DNA of 64,000 nucleotides from Rhodobacteraceae bacterium IMCC1335 (GTDB lineage Bacteria > Pseudomonadota > Alphaproteobacteria > Rhodobacterales > Rhodobacteraceae). A program made the translations under genes and the position numbers. The stretch is taken from contig CP046864.1 of NCBI GenBank assembly GCA_039640495.1, positions 124,001-188,000 on the forward strand, given 5' to 3'. Below, one piece after another: positions 7,066 through 15,931 of this stretch; positions within the stretch are counted from its first letter, which is position 1, and each line of letters opens with the position of its first letter. The notes beneath the pieces are model-generated. The model was not told where the DNA came from. It saw nothing but the letters and a program-made list of their open reading frames with translations, and ran no database searches.

Positions 7066-10005
7066 ATGATAAAGGATATAACCCGTTTAAAGCGCGCGCT
7101 TGAGGGCGATGTTTTAGACAGTGCTTTTGATCGGGGGCGCTATGCGACGGATGCTTCGATTTACCAAATGATGCCCTTGGCTGTGATTACGCCCCGCTCT
7201 GTAAGCGATATCAAAACCAGCATCGAATTTGCGCAAGCGCGTAAACTGTCGATCCTACCGCGCGGGGCTGGAACCTCGCAAAATGGGCAAACCGTGAACA
7301 AGGCTCTGGTGTTAGATAACAGCGTTTATTTTAACCGTTTGTTGGATTTAGATGTTGCGAATATGCGCTGCATTGTTGAGCCAGGAATGGTGCTGGATAC
7401 GCTGAACCGGCTGCTCAAGCCGCATGGGCTTTGGTTTCCGGTGGATGTTTCAACCTCAAGCCGGGCCACGATTGGCGGTATGGTTGGCAATAATTCTGCT
7501 GGGGGCAGATCCATCCGCTACGGGATTATGCGCGATAATGTTGGGGCGATTGATGCGATCCTCAGCACAGGCCGCACGGCTCGGTTTGGGCTTTTAAACG
7601 AGGGCAGCGCCGGGCTTGAAAGCCTGTTGCCGGGTTTATTGGCGCTTGGACAAGATAATAGCGAGGAAATAGAGGCGCGTTTTCCCAAAGTGCTGCGGCG
7701 CGTTGGGGGGTATAATTTGGATGCGCTTTTGCCCGATACGCTGGTGAAACGCCCGGGCAGCACAGGGCATGAAAATGATATCAACCTGTCGCATTTATTG
7801 GTTGGCTCAGAAGGCACGCTGGCCTATTCCGCGGCGATCGAGCTGAAATTATCCCCCTTGCCGGCGCCAAAAATTATGGCGCTATGCCATTTTACAAGCT
7901 TTTATGCCGCGATGGATGCAGCCCAGTATTTGGTTGCCTTGGATCCGATTACGGTGGAATTGATCGATCAAACAATGATCTCCTTGGCCCGCTCGATCCC
8001 GCTGTTTAAAAGCACTGTTGATGATTATATCCGAAACGATCCAGAAGCGGTGCTGGTGGTTGAGTTTGCCGAGGAAGATTGGGCCAAAAACCTTGCAAAA
8101 ATAGATCAATTGCAAGCGGTGATGGCCGAGCTTTCTGACGCGCAAGCCGACAAGCCTCGCCAGATAATTCGCGCAGAGGAGGCGGTTGTGGTGATCACCC
8201 CGCCTGATCAGCAAGCGCGGATTTCAGAAATGCGCAAATCTGGCCTGAATATCATGATGTCGATGAAATCTGAGGCCAAGCCGGTTTCTTTTGTGGAAGA
8301 TTGCGCCGTGCCGTTGCAAGACTTGGCCGAATATACGCAAGGGCTGAAGGAGATTTTTGAAAAATATGGCACCAGCGGCACTTGGTATGCGCATGCCTCT
8401 GTGGGCTGTCTGCACGTGAGGCCGGTGTTGAATATGAAATTATCTGCAGACGTGCAAAAGATGAAATCTATCGCCACCGAAGCGTTTGAATTGGTACAGA
8501 AATATGGTGGATCGCATTCGGGTGAACATGGCGATGGCTTGTCACGTTCTGAATTCAATCCGGTGATGTTTGGCCCGCAATTGACGGCGGCGTTTCGCAA
8601 GCTGAAAGCGCTTTTTGACCCGGCGGGCGTTTTCAACCCCGGCAAAATCATAGATGCGCCAGATATGGATACGCGGGCGCTGTTTCGCTTCGCACCAGGC
8701 TATCATGTTGCGGATTTTCCAACCCAGTTGAATTGGTCGGCTTGGCCGGGCGCGGCGGGCGGGTTTCAGGGCGCGGTTGAAATGTGCAACAATAACGGCG
8801 CCTGCCGGAAACGCGACGGCGGGGTGATGTGCCCGTCTTTTCGCGTTACAGGCGCGGAAAAAGACAGCACCCGCGGGCGGGCCAACAGCTTGCGGCTTGC
8901 AATGTCGGGACAATTGGGGGCAAAGGCGCTGGCCTCACCGGATATGGCCGATACGATGAAGCTGTGCGTCTCGTGCAAAGCTTGCAAGCATGAATGTCCG
9001 ACCGGTGTTGACATGGCGGCGATGAAAATTGAAATCTCTGCGTTGCACAGCGCAGAAAATGGATTATCCAGGCGCGACCGGTTGATTGCCTATTTGCCTG
9101 ATTATGCCCCCATTGCAGCGTCGCTGGCGCCGCTGTTTAACCTGCGCGATAAGCTTCCCGGACTGGCATGGCTGAGCCAAATTTTAACGGGGTTTTCTGC
9201 CAAACGGCCCCTGCCTCTTTGGCAACGCAGGTGGTTTCAATCTACCGAACTGGCGGTTACGCCAATCGGAGAGAGGCCCGTCCTCTTATTTGTCGATACG
9301 TTTAGCCGGTATTTTGAGCCTGAAAATCTGCGCAGTTCGCAGCGGGTTTTAAGCGCAGCTGGATTCACCCCTTTCGCGCCCTTGCCAGATCAGCGCAGCA
9401 CAAAACCCTTATGTTGCGGGCGCACGCATCTGTCGGTTGGCAACGTGGCGCGGGCGCGCGATACCGCGCAGCGCCTTGTTGAAACCTACGCTCCTTATGC
9501 GGCGGCCGGCATTCCGATTGTTGGGTTGGAGCCGTCCTGCCTGCTGGCTTTAAAGGATGAAATCCCTGCGCTTTTAAACACGCAAGATGCGCAACAAGTG
9601 GCCAAGATGGTGCTGACTTTTGAAGAATTATTACTCACCGAAAAAACTGCATTACGTTTGAAGCCCTTGCAGGCAAAGGCGCTGCTGCACGGGCATTGCC
9701 ATCAAAAAGCCTTTGGCGTGATGCGCCCCGTGCAAGAGGTGCTTGGCATGATTGAAGGGCTTGAGGTTGAAACGATCGAGACCAGTTGCTGCGGCATGGC
9801 CGGCGCTTTTGGCTATGGTACTGAGACGTTTGACATATCACTGCAAATGGCAGAAGCGAATTTACTGCCTGCCATTCGCGGCGCGGATGCGCAAACATAT
9901 GTGATTGCGGATGGCACATCCTGCCGCAGCCAAATCAAAGATGGTGCTGCGCGCGAAGCAGTGCATGTGGCCAGATTGCTCGATCAGCAATTGATCAAAG
10001 ATTAA
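7066..10005 (+). CDS. FAD-linked oxidase with Fe-S and CCG domains (2-hydroxyacid dehydrogenase type)
   Basis: A 979-residue fused oxidoreductase. The N-terminal half is a D-lactate/glycolate-type flavoprotein: PRGAGTSQNGQTV (about 66-78), GGMVGNNSAGGRSIRYG (about 137-153), LVGSEGTLAY and, at the end of the FAD-oxidase C domain, HSGEHGDGLSRSEF. The second half has a CNNNGACRKRDGGVMC segment, a 4Fe-4S motif CVSCKACKHECPTG near residue 635, and two cysteine-rich CCG segments (LCCGRTH and TSCCGMAGAFG) as in GlpC/GlcF/HdrB. This is the layout of YdiJ-like enzymes oxidising D-2-hydroxyglutarate or D-lactate and passing electrons to the respiratory chain. The substrate is not settled by sequence. 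It overlaps the convergent TauE-type gene by four bases. Confidence 0.85.
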   Translation: MIKDITRLKRALEGDVLDSAFDRGRYATDASIYQMMPLAVITPRSVSDIKTSIEFAQARKLSILPRGAGTSQNGQTVNKALVLDNSVYFNRLLDLDVANMRCIVEPGMVLDTLNRLLKPHGLWFPVDVSTSSRATIGGMVGNNSAGGRSIRYGIMRDNVGAIDAILSTGRTARFGLLNEGSAGLESLLPGLLALGQDNSEEIEARFPKVLRRVGGYNLDALLPDTLVKRPGSTGHENDINLSHLLVGSEGTLAYSAAIELKLSPLPAPKIMALCHFTSFYAAMDAAQYLVALDPITVELIDQTMISLARSIPLFKSTVDDYIRNDPEAVLVVEFAEEDWAKNLAKIDQLQAVMAELSDAQADKPRQIIRAEEAVVVITPPDQQARISEMRKSGLNIMMSMKSEAKPVSFVEDCAVPLQDLAEYTQGLKEIFEKYGTSGTWYAHASVGCLHVRPVLNMKLSADVQKMKSIATEAFELVQKYGGSHSGEHGDGLSRSEFNPVMFGPQLTAAFRKLKALFDPAGVFNPGKIIDAPDMDTRALFRFAPGYHVADFPTQLNWSAWPGAAGGFQGAVEMCNNNGACRKRDGGVMCPSFRVTGAEKDSTRGRANSLRLAMSGQLGAKALASPDMADTMKLCVSCKACKHECPTGVDMAAMKIEISALHSAENGLSRRDRLIAYLPDYAPIAASLAPLFNLRDKLPGLAWLSQILTGFSAKRPLPLWQRRWFQSTELAVTPIGERPVLLFVDTFSRYFEPENLRSSQRVLSAAGFTPFAPLPDQRSTKPLCCGRTHLSVGNVARARDTAQRLVETYAPYAAAGIPIVGLEPSCLLALKDEIPALLNTQDAQQVAKMVLTFEELLLTEKTALRLKPLQAKALLHGHCHQKAFGVMRPVQEVLGMIEGLEVETIETSCCGMAGAFGYGTETFDISLQMAEANLLPAIRGADAQTYVIADGTSCRSQIKDGAAREAVHVARLLDQQLIKD

Positions 10006-10772
10006 AAAATACCCACAGCAATTAGCCGCAGGCCGATTAGAAAAAAGGCGATTAACACGGCTTTTTGAAAATAAACCTGAGAAATTTTACCCCGCAATAT
10101 TTCGCCAATCCGAAAGCCGCCCATCACGAATAAAAGCCCCAAAAGCGATTGCTGGAGGATCGCGTTTGTCAGAACGCCGCCCAAATAAAGCCCCAATGAC
10201 AGCGGTGCGGCCCCCACCAAGAAAACAAAACCGGTGGCGGCGATAAACCGTTCTTTTTCGAGCCCCCGCGCGATCATATAGGTGGCCACCGGCGGCGACC
10301 AGATTGAACTGAGCCCCCCCAATATTCCGGCGACCAATCCAACCCCGATTTGAATGGAATAGCTCGGGCCAAGGCGTAATTTCCATCCTATCAATCCATT
10401 TAGCGCCACAATGACCATTGCCGCACCGATTGTGATTGTTAGTAAGCTGGTGGGATAACGTGATAAGAAAAAAGAGGTGATAAAAATGCTGAGTAAGATC
10501 GTGAGCGCCATCGGCCAATAGGTTTTCATAGAATCAGCCCGATGCTGCGATTTTATAAATTGGGTAAAATTGGTTAACAGAATCGGTATGGCAAGCAGGG
10601 CAACCGCGTGGGTGGGGCTGAGCACCAGCGTTAAAAGCCCCATCGCAGCAGCCGGTAGGCCGATGCCCAAAAACCCTTTGACGATGCCCGCAATGAACAA
10701 TGTTGCAGATATCAAAATCAGAATGCTGGGTGTCTGATTGGCAAATAAAGTGTCAAATAGGTGCTCTTGCAT
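10002..10772 (-). CDS. TauE/SafE-family (TSUP) membrane exporter
   Basis: A 256-residue membrane protein with about eight hydrophobic segments and the TSUP repeat pattern (FIAGIVKGFLGIGLPAAAMG in the first half, LVAGILGGLSSIWSPPVATY in the second). Family members move sulfite, sulfonates or other small organic anions across the inner membrane. The ATG at 10772 is preferred because GGAG lies five bases upstream; a TTG at 10784 would swallow that site. It is the last gene of a minus-strand series after the SauT- and SauS-like genes, 64 bases after the ligase. In that context the likely job is export of sulfite released from a C2 sulfonate (inference). Confidence 0.8.
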   Translation of the reverse strand: MQEHLFDTLFANQTPSILILISATLFIAGIVKGFLGIGLPAAAMGLLTLVLSPTHAVALLAIPILLTNFTQFIKSQHRADSMKTYWPMALTILLSIFITSFFLSRYPTSLLTITIGAAMVIVALNGLIGWKLRLGPSYSIQIGVGLVAGILGGLSSIWSPPVATYMIARGLEKERFIAATGFVFLVGAAPLSLGLYLGGVLTNAILQQSLLGLLFVMGGFRIGEILRGKISQVYFQKAVLIAFFLIGLRLIAVGIF

Positions 10773-10836
10773 AAGCGGCTCCAAAAAATGTGTCAGCGCT
10801 TTCTTGCGAACGTAAAAACAGCGCTGGCTGCCTGCA

Positions 10837-12378
10837 TTATTCGGTTGGGTACACCAATCCGAACAGCTTTAATCGCTGTACCTTACCCGAGGGCCCTTTG
10901 GGCAAATCCTCTAGGATATGGATTGTATCTGGTGATTTGAATTTTCCCAGACGGGTTTGACAATGCGCCAGCAAGTCGGGTGCGCTTGCATGCATCTGTT
11001 CTTTCAGGCGAATGCAGGCTTCGACCCGTTCGCCGTAATTTTCGCAGGGCACCGCAAAGGCCGCAGCCTCCAAAACCGCCTCATGTTCGAGCAGCGCCTC
11101 ATCAATTTCGCGTGGCGCAATATTCTCACCGCCTTTTATGATCAATTCTTTGATGCGGCCCGATACAAACACGTATCCATCTTGGTCCAGATATCCCAGA
11201 TCGCCGGTTCTAAGCCATCCATCGGGTGAAATGGTTTTCGCGGTCTCCTCGGGTTGGTTCAAATAGCCTTGCATCACATTGGCGCCGCGCACCAGAATTT
11301 CACCGATTGTCCCAGTGGGCACGGCGGCTAGGGTGTCATCTGCGATCATAATTTCATTGCCAAACGCGGTACCGGGAGAGCCGATTTTACGGATTGCGGG
11401 GGGCATGGGGTTGGTGGTGATTTGCGATCCGGTTTCGGTCAGCCCCATTGTCTCGATTATGGGGATATTGAAACGCTTTTCAAAGCGGCGATGAATTTCG
11501 GGGGAGAGCGGCGCAGAGGCCGAGCGCGCAAAGCGCAGATATGACAGATCTTCGGTGCTTTCGGGATGGTTTAAAATATAGGCAAATTGCGTAGGAACAG
11601 CGGAAAACCAGCTGCATTTATACGCGGCGATATGAGACCAAAAGGACGAGACTGAAAACTTATGCGGAAGCACCAACATGCTGGCAGAGACAGTTGTGCC
11701 CATCACCGTCACGCATAGGCCGTTAATGTGATAAATCGGCAGCACACATAAGGCCCTATCTTGTTTTGTGATGCCGTGGCCAGTTGAAATAAAATGCCCA
11801 GCAGCCAGCAAATTATGATGGCTGAGCATCACCCCTTTGGGGTTTCCTGTGGTACCTGAAGTATACATGAGCACGCCGATACTGTCTGCTTTGGGGCTTT
11901 CGATCGGCGCATTTGGCTTGGATTTGGCAGGGTTACTTTCAGGCCATTGCGGCCCTCCATTCAGATCCAATGGGCAGGTTTTTGCGGTGCTTTTGGCCTC
12001 TTGCATCGCCTCTTTGATCATATCCCCGCAGTCGTTTTGCACGAAGATCAGCGCGGCGTTTGAATGGGCCAAGATATATCCCAATACCTTTGCACCCGCG
12101 ACCAAGTTCAAGGGCAGCGCCACATAGCCGCCGTAGACGATACCCATAAATGTGAGGCAGGCACTGATACTATTGGGTGAGGCAATGGCAATACTGCTGC
12201 CCTTTGGAAGACCCATATTGGCGATATGCTGCGCGATATCGCGGATTTGTGCAGCGCCGTCTGCAAAGCTGACTTGTCGTCCAGTCTCCGGTGAGGCCAG
12301 CCAGATTCTATCGCCATGCTCGGCTGCGTTCGCGTCAATTTGCTGTATCAGCGTTTTGCTTTTCGGCAAGGGGCTCAT
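10837..12378 (-). CDS. sauT: AMP-forming acid-CoA ligase, probable sulfoacetate-CoA ligase
   Basis: A 513-residue class I adenylate-forming enzyme. The P-loop-like motif is MYTSGTTGNPKGVM (about 175-188), the adenine-binding motif is ETMGLTETGSQ (about 312-322), GWLRTGDLGYLDQDGYVFV precedes the hinge GRIKELIIKGGENIAPREID, and the catalytic Lys is in PKGPSGKVQRLKL at the C-terminus. The ATG at 12378 overlaps the TGA of the upstream acylating aldehyde dehydrogenase in an ATGA junction, so the two are translationally coupled. A ligase beside an acylating aldehyde dehydrogenase of the SauS type is the known sauST pair, which turns sulfoacetate into sulfoacetyl-CoA and then sulfoacetaldehyde. Another short organic acid remains possible; the specific assignment is inferred from context. 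Confidence 0.7.
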   Translation of the reverse strand: MSPLPKSKTLIQQIDANAAEHGDRIWLASPETGRQVSFADGAAQIRDIAQHIANMGLPKGSSIAIASPNSISACLTFMGIVYGGYVALPLNLVAGAKVLGYILAHSNAALIFVQNDCGDMIKEAMQEAKSTAKTCPLDLNGGPQWPESNPAKSKPNAPIESPKADSIGVLMYTSGTTGNPKGVMLSHHNLLAAGHFISTGHGITKQDRALCVLPIYHINGLCVTVMGTTVSASMLVLPHKFSVSSFWSHIAAYKCSWFSAVPTQFAYILNHPESTEDLSYLRFARSASAPLSPEIHRRFEKRFNIPIIETMGLTETGSQITTNPMPPAIRKIGSPGTAFGNEIMIADDTLAAVPTGTIGEILVRGANVMQGYLNQPEETAKTISPDGWLRTGDLGYLDQDGYVFVSGRIKELIIKGGENIAPREIDEALLEHEAVLEAAAFAVPCENYGERVEACIRLKEQMHASAPDLLAHCQTRLGKFKSPDTIHILEDLPKGPSGKVQRLKLFGLVYPTE

Positions 12379-13787
12379 TTGGCGCTGGCGCTCCAAAACT
12401 CAGATAAGACATCTTCCAAATCGGGTTTATTTTCTTCGATCACACGCACAATCCGTACCCGGTTGACAAAATGCTCCCAGTTGAGGTTGCCATCGATCGA
12501 ATTGCCCCCCCAAGAGCCGCAACCCATCGATAAAGAGAAAGGCAATCCATTGTTGAAAAAGCCCCCGGTTGCAAAACAATGCGCTTGATTCACAATCACT
12601 CGGCAGGTGCGGGCTGCCATCGCCAATTCATGCGCGCGGGCATCATTTGTGGAATGCAGCCCCAAAGAATGCCCGGCGCCCTGATAATCTTGAATGGTCA
12701 GGGCAAGCGTCACCGCCTCTTGAAAATCTTTGGCTTTATACAAAGCGAAAAACTGCGCCATTTTTTCGCCGCTTATGGGGGCATCTGCACCCGCCTTCGC
12801 GGAGGGAACCACCAAGAAACGCGTGTTTTCACTGGCCCGATGCGTCAGCTCTAAACGTTCTAAAACCACATCAATATCTTTGGCCAGCAACGCGCTTGTT
12901 AATTTGCCATTATGCCAATGTATGCTCATCAAGCGTTGCGTTTCTTCTTCGCTCAGCACCAGCCCGCCCTCCGCTTCGAGCGCGGCAACGGCCTCATCAT
13001 ACACCTCTTCTAGGGCAATGATGGCGTTTTCCGAAGAACAGGACGTGGCGTTGTCAAAGGTTTTTGAAGCAGCAATTTTTTCCGCAGCATCTGCAATATT
13101 GGCGCTTTCGTCAATGATTGTGACCACGTTGCCCTGCCCAACACCCAAGGCTGGCGTGCCCGAAGAATATCCGGCGCGCACGTTGTTTTGCGAACCTGTG
13201 ACGACCAAAAGATCGGCCAGCTCCATCAAGCGTTGGGTTTTGGCTTTTGAGGGGGGCATTGGCACCATTTGCACCAGATCTGGATTAAGGCCGATGCTGC
13301 GCAGATTTTGATGAATAAAGGTTAGAAGAGTTGCAAAAGGCTCTGCGCCTTTTGGCGAGGGGGCGATAATAATTGCATTGCCGCTTTTTAATGCGTTGAT
13401 GATGTTATTCACCGGCGTTGCCAAAGGGTTTGTTGAGGGAACAATGGCGGCAATCACGCCTTTTGGACGCAAATAGGTTGAGAGGCCGGTTTCAGCATTA
13501 TCTTCAACATGACCAAAGGCGGTAACCGATTTTAAATCGCGCAATAAGCCAAGCGTTTTATTATGGTTCTTTCTCATTTTATCCGCTGCATTGCCCAAAC
13601 CGGTTTTTTGAACCGCCAGCTTTGACAGGCTGCTATTATGCTCTGGTTTCATCAACGCCCAGGCCACCGCCTGGCAGGCCAGATCAAAGGTTTTTTGGGA
13701 GCCTTGGGCTTCATAAACCGCCTGCGCCTGCCGAGCTTTTTCAACCAGCGCGTCGATTTCTAAGATATCGCCCTCAATATCCATCAT
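12375..13787 (-). CDS. sauS: Acylating aldehyde dehydrogenase, probable sulfoacetaldehyde dehydrogenase
   Basis: A 470-residue CoA-acylating aldehyde dehydrogenase. It has the NAD-binding run IVPSTNPLATPVNNIINALK (about 110-129), GSQNNVRAGYSSGTPALGVG (about 197-216), and the catalytic Cys in SKTFDNATSCSSEN (about 245). NQAHCFATGGFFNNGLPFSL lies near the C-terminus. The family includes PduP, EutE and SauS. The ligase partner and a TTT transporter favour SauS, which reduces sulfoacetyl-CoA to sulfoacetaldehyde with NADPH. The pair ATG-ATG at 13787/13784 follows GAAAGGC; a TTG at 13799 directly after the TctA stop is the alternative start. No sulfoacetaldehyde acetyltransferase (Xsc) is in the window, so the aldehyde must be handled by a gene elsewhere. 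Confidence 0.75.
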   Translation of the reverse strand: MMDIEGDILEIDALVEKARQAQAVYEAQGSQKTFDLACQAVAWALMKPEHNSSLSKLAVQKTGLGNAADKMRKNHNKTLGLLRDLKSVTAFGHVEDNAETGLSTYLRPKGVIAAIVPSTNPLATPVNNIINALKSGNAIIIAPSPKGAEPFATLLTFIHQNLRSIGLNPDLVQMVPMPPSKAKTQRLMELADLLVVTGSQNNVRAGYSSGTPALGVGQGNVVTIIDESANIADAAEKIAASKTFDNATSCSSENAIIALEEVYDEAVAALEAEGGLVLSEEETQRLMSIHWHNGKLTSALLAKDIDVVLERLELTHRASENTRFLVVPSAKAGADAPISGEKMAQFFALYKAKDFQEAVTLALTIQDYQGAGHSLGLHSTNDARAHELAMAARTCRVIVNQAHCFATGGFFNNGLPFSLSMGCGSWGGNSIDGNLNWEHFVNRVRIVRVIEENKPDLEDVLSEFWSASAK

Positions 13788-13795
13788 GATGCCTT

Positions 13796-15292
13796 TCAAA
13801 CATTTGCCTTTTCCTCATGTGAGGAGAAGGCTGAGTGAAGGCTTTTCAATAAAGTTAAAGCCCCCGCTATGATAAGGATCGTGCAAATCGGGCGCGAAAA
13901 ATACGTGACCAAATCATAATGAACCATTTGCATGCCCTGCGCAAAGTTTTGCTCGCCAATTTTACCAAGGATCAGGCCCAGCACGATGCCCGGAATAGAA
14001 TATCCCGACCGGCGTAGCATAAAGCCGATAATCCCCGCGCCAAACATCACCATCACATCCAGCACCAGCCCACGCCCGATATAAGCGCCGATACTGGCCA
14101 GCATTAAAATCATCGGAGCTAAAAACTGAAACGGAATTTTCAACAAATAAAGGATGGTTTTGGTTTCGAGCAATCCGATGAAAAGGATCGATAGGTTAGC
14201 ATAGAACATCGCGGCAAAAACGATCCAGATCAAGTCTGGCGAGTTGTAAAACACCAATGGCCCTGGCTCGAGATCGTGCATTTGGAACACGGCGACCATC
14301 ATCGCGGTTAACGCGCCGCCTGGAAGACCCAGCGCCAAAAGTGGGATCATTGCGGCGCCAGTGGCCGCGTTATTGGCGGTTTCGGATGAAATCACGCCTT
14401 CCAATTTGCCTTTGCCAAATTCTTTTTTATCTTTTGACCAGCGCACTGCCTCGCCATAGCCCATAAAGGCGGCCAAGGTTGCGCCGATGCCCGGTAAAAT
14501 ACCGCAAAAGAAGCCAACAAAGATTGACCGCACTACGGCAATTTTATGCGCCCAAAGCTCGACAAGGCTTGGAAAATCAACGCTGAATTTCGGTGCAACG
14601 TATTTGCCGCTGATGTTGCGCTCGGCTTGTACGAACACTTCGGATACTGCGAAAAAGCCCAGAATGGCCGGCACAAAAGCGATGCCGGCGGCCAAATCCG
14701 TAAAGCCGAAATTGAAGCGGTTGATGCCGCCCACGGGGTCTTGCCCGATCGTTGCCACCAAAAGCCCCAAAAGCACCGACAGCCAGCCTTTCCAGATTGT
14801 GCGCCCGCCAACCGAGGAGGCAACCGCAAGGCCAAAAAATACCAACGCAAAAATTTCTGGTGGTCCAATATTCATAATCGCCCATTTGGCAAGCGGCTCT
14901 GTTGCGCTCATCATCACCAAGGCGGAGGCGATGCCGCCGATTGCTGAACATAAAACGGCGGCGCCAACGGCTTTCCCGGCCATGCCTTTTTGTGTCATAG
15001 GATAGCCGTCAAAGGCCGTTGGGGCGTTTTCAGGCGCGCCTGGTATGTTGAATAAGATTGCCGTGATCGCCCCGCCATAGGTGCCCGTGCAATAAATCAC
15101 CGCGAACAGCATCACCCCCTGTGCAGGGTTGAGATCGGCAGTAAAGGGCAGCAAAATCGCTGCCAATGTCAGCATGCTAACACCGGGGATGGCCCCAAAT
15201 AGCATACCGCCAACAACGCCGAAGATAAAAATTCCAATCGTGACAGGATCGCCAAATAGCGTAGCCGTTCCGGCTAGAAAATTCTCAAGCAT
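13796..15292 (-). CDS. Tripartite tricarboxylate transporter large membrane subunit (TctA family)
   Basis: A 498-residue polytopic inner-membrane protein with about eleven or twelve hydrophobic segments. It has the TctA hallmarks GAIPGVSMLTLAAILLPFT near residue 33 and GILPGIGATLAAFMGYGEA near residue 260, plus NNAATGAAMIPLLALGLPGG. It forms the channel part of a sodium- or proton-driven TTT system with the small subunit (TctB) and the periplasmic binding protein (TctC) encoded just upstream. The gene follows tctB by nine bases and is followed within about eight bases by the SauS-like gene, so substrate uptake is co-transcribed with its catabolism. The imported acid is inferred to be sulfoacetate or a relative. 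Confidence 0.9.
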   Translation of the reverse strand: MLENFLAGTATLFGDPVTIGIFIFGVVGGMLFGAIPGVSMLTLAAILLPFTADLNPAQGVMLFAVIYCTGTYGGAITAILFNIPGAPENAPTAFDGYPMTQKGMAGKAVGAAVLCSAIGGIASALVMMSATEPLAKWAIMNIGPPEIFALVFFGLAVASSVGGRTIWKGWLSVLLGLLVATIGQDPVGGINRFNFGFTDLAAGIAFVPAILGFFAVSEVFVQAERNISGKYVAPKFSVDFPSLVELWAHKIAVVRSIFVGFFCGILPGIGATLAAFMGYGEAVRWSKDKKEFGKGKLEGVISSETANNAATGAAMIPLLALGLPGGALTAMMVAVFQMHDLEPGPLVFYNSPDLIWIVFAAMFYANLSILFIGLLETKTILYLLKIPFQFLAPMILMLASIGAYIGRGLVLDVMVMFGAGIIGFMLRRSGYSIPGIVLGLILGKIGEQNFAQGMQMVHYDLVTYFSRPICTILIIAGALTLLKSLHSAFSSHEEKANV

Positions 15293-15301
15293 GGGCCACC
15301 C

Positions 15302-15859
15302 TTAAAACAGTTGATCGAGTTGGGTTTTAGTTTTCAGCATAAACGCGCTGATATCGTAAAACGGGGAAACGTTGCCTTGCGGCAGGGGTGCGTTTAACAC
15401 CACCATGAATAGCAGGATCAATAAGGCATAGATCACCACTGTACTGCCTAGAATAAAGCCGAGTCTGCGTTCGCCCCAGGCCAGCATAATCAGCGCAATG
15501 AAAACTGGCGTTCCGGCGTAAAACCCCACGGGCTTCAGCGAGACCGCATAGGCAAAAGGTAGCAATAGGATAAAGCCGGTTTTCAAATAATCGCGCAATC
15601 CGTGATACTCGATCTGATCTGGCTCTTCGCTGGCCCCAACGCGGCTTTTCAGGGCTTTTCCACCATGGCGCAGGGTATAAAATACATTCCCCAAAGCCAC
15701 CAAAACCATCAATAAAAGGATGGTGCGCGGCCAGCCCGTCGCCCCGAATTTGTAAATTTCAATTGGTTGATTGAAGTCATAGGTGACGGCGAAAAAAATG
15801 CCCGCAAGCGCCAGCCAAAAAACGGCTTCGATCAAGTCTGATTTTTTAAGATTGCCCAT
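15302..15859 (-). CDS. Tripartite tricarboxylate transporter small membrane subunit (TctB family)
   Basis: A 185-residue protein with four predicted membrane segments (for example AVFWLALAGIFFAVTYDF at residues 13-30 and TGWPRTILLLMVLVALGNVF at 41-60). It matches the usual length and position of TctB, the small subunit of TTT uptake systems. There is no further catalytic motif; the assignment rests on hydropathy, on the GATGWPR segment common in the family, and on its place between tctC and tctA. A strong hairpin separates it from tctC upstream. Confidence 0.85.
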   Translation of the reverse strand: MGNLKKSDLIEAVFWLALAGIFFAVTYDFNQPIEIYKFGATGWPRTILLLMVLVALGNVFYTLRHGGKALKSRVGASEEPDQIEYHGLRDYLKTGFILLLPFAYAVSLKPVGFYAGTPVFIALIMLAWGERRLGFILGSTVVIYALLILLFMVVLNAPLPQGNVSPFYDISAFMLKTKTQLDQLF

Positions 15860-15882
15860 ATTTTTTGTCTTTTTTGGCCAGA

Positions 15883-15912
15883 GCCTGCTTGGAGCTGCGG
15901 CTCCAAGCAGGC
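15883..15912 (-). other. strong intercistronic hairpin between tctC and tctB
   Basis: GCCTGCTTGGAGC (15883-15895) and GCTCCAAGCAGGC (15900-15912) form a perfect 13-bp stem with a four-base loop, 20 bases after the tctC stop on the minus strand. No T run follows, so it is better explained as an mRNA-stabilising or partial-termination element that lets the binding protein be made in excess over the membrane subunits. This is a common arrangement for binding-protein genes. Confidence 0.6.
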
Positions 15913-15931
15913 GCCTAGCTTACGTTGTTGA

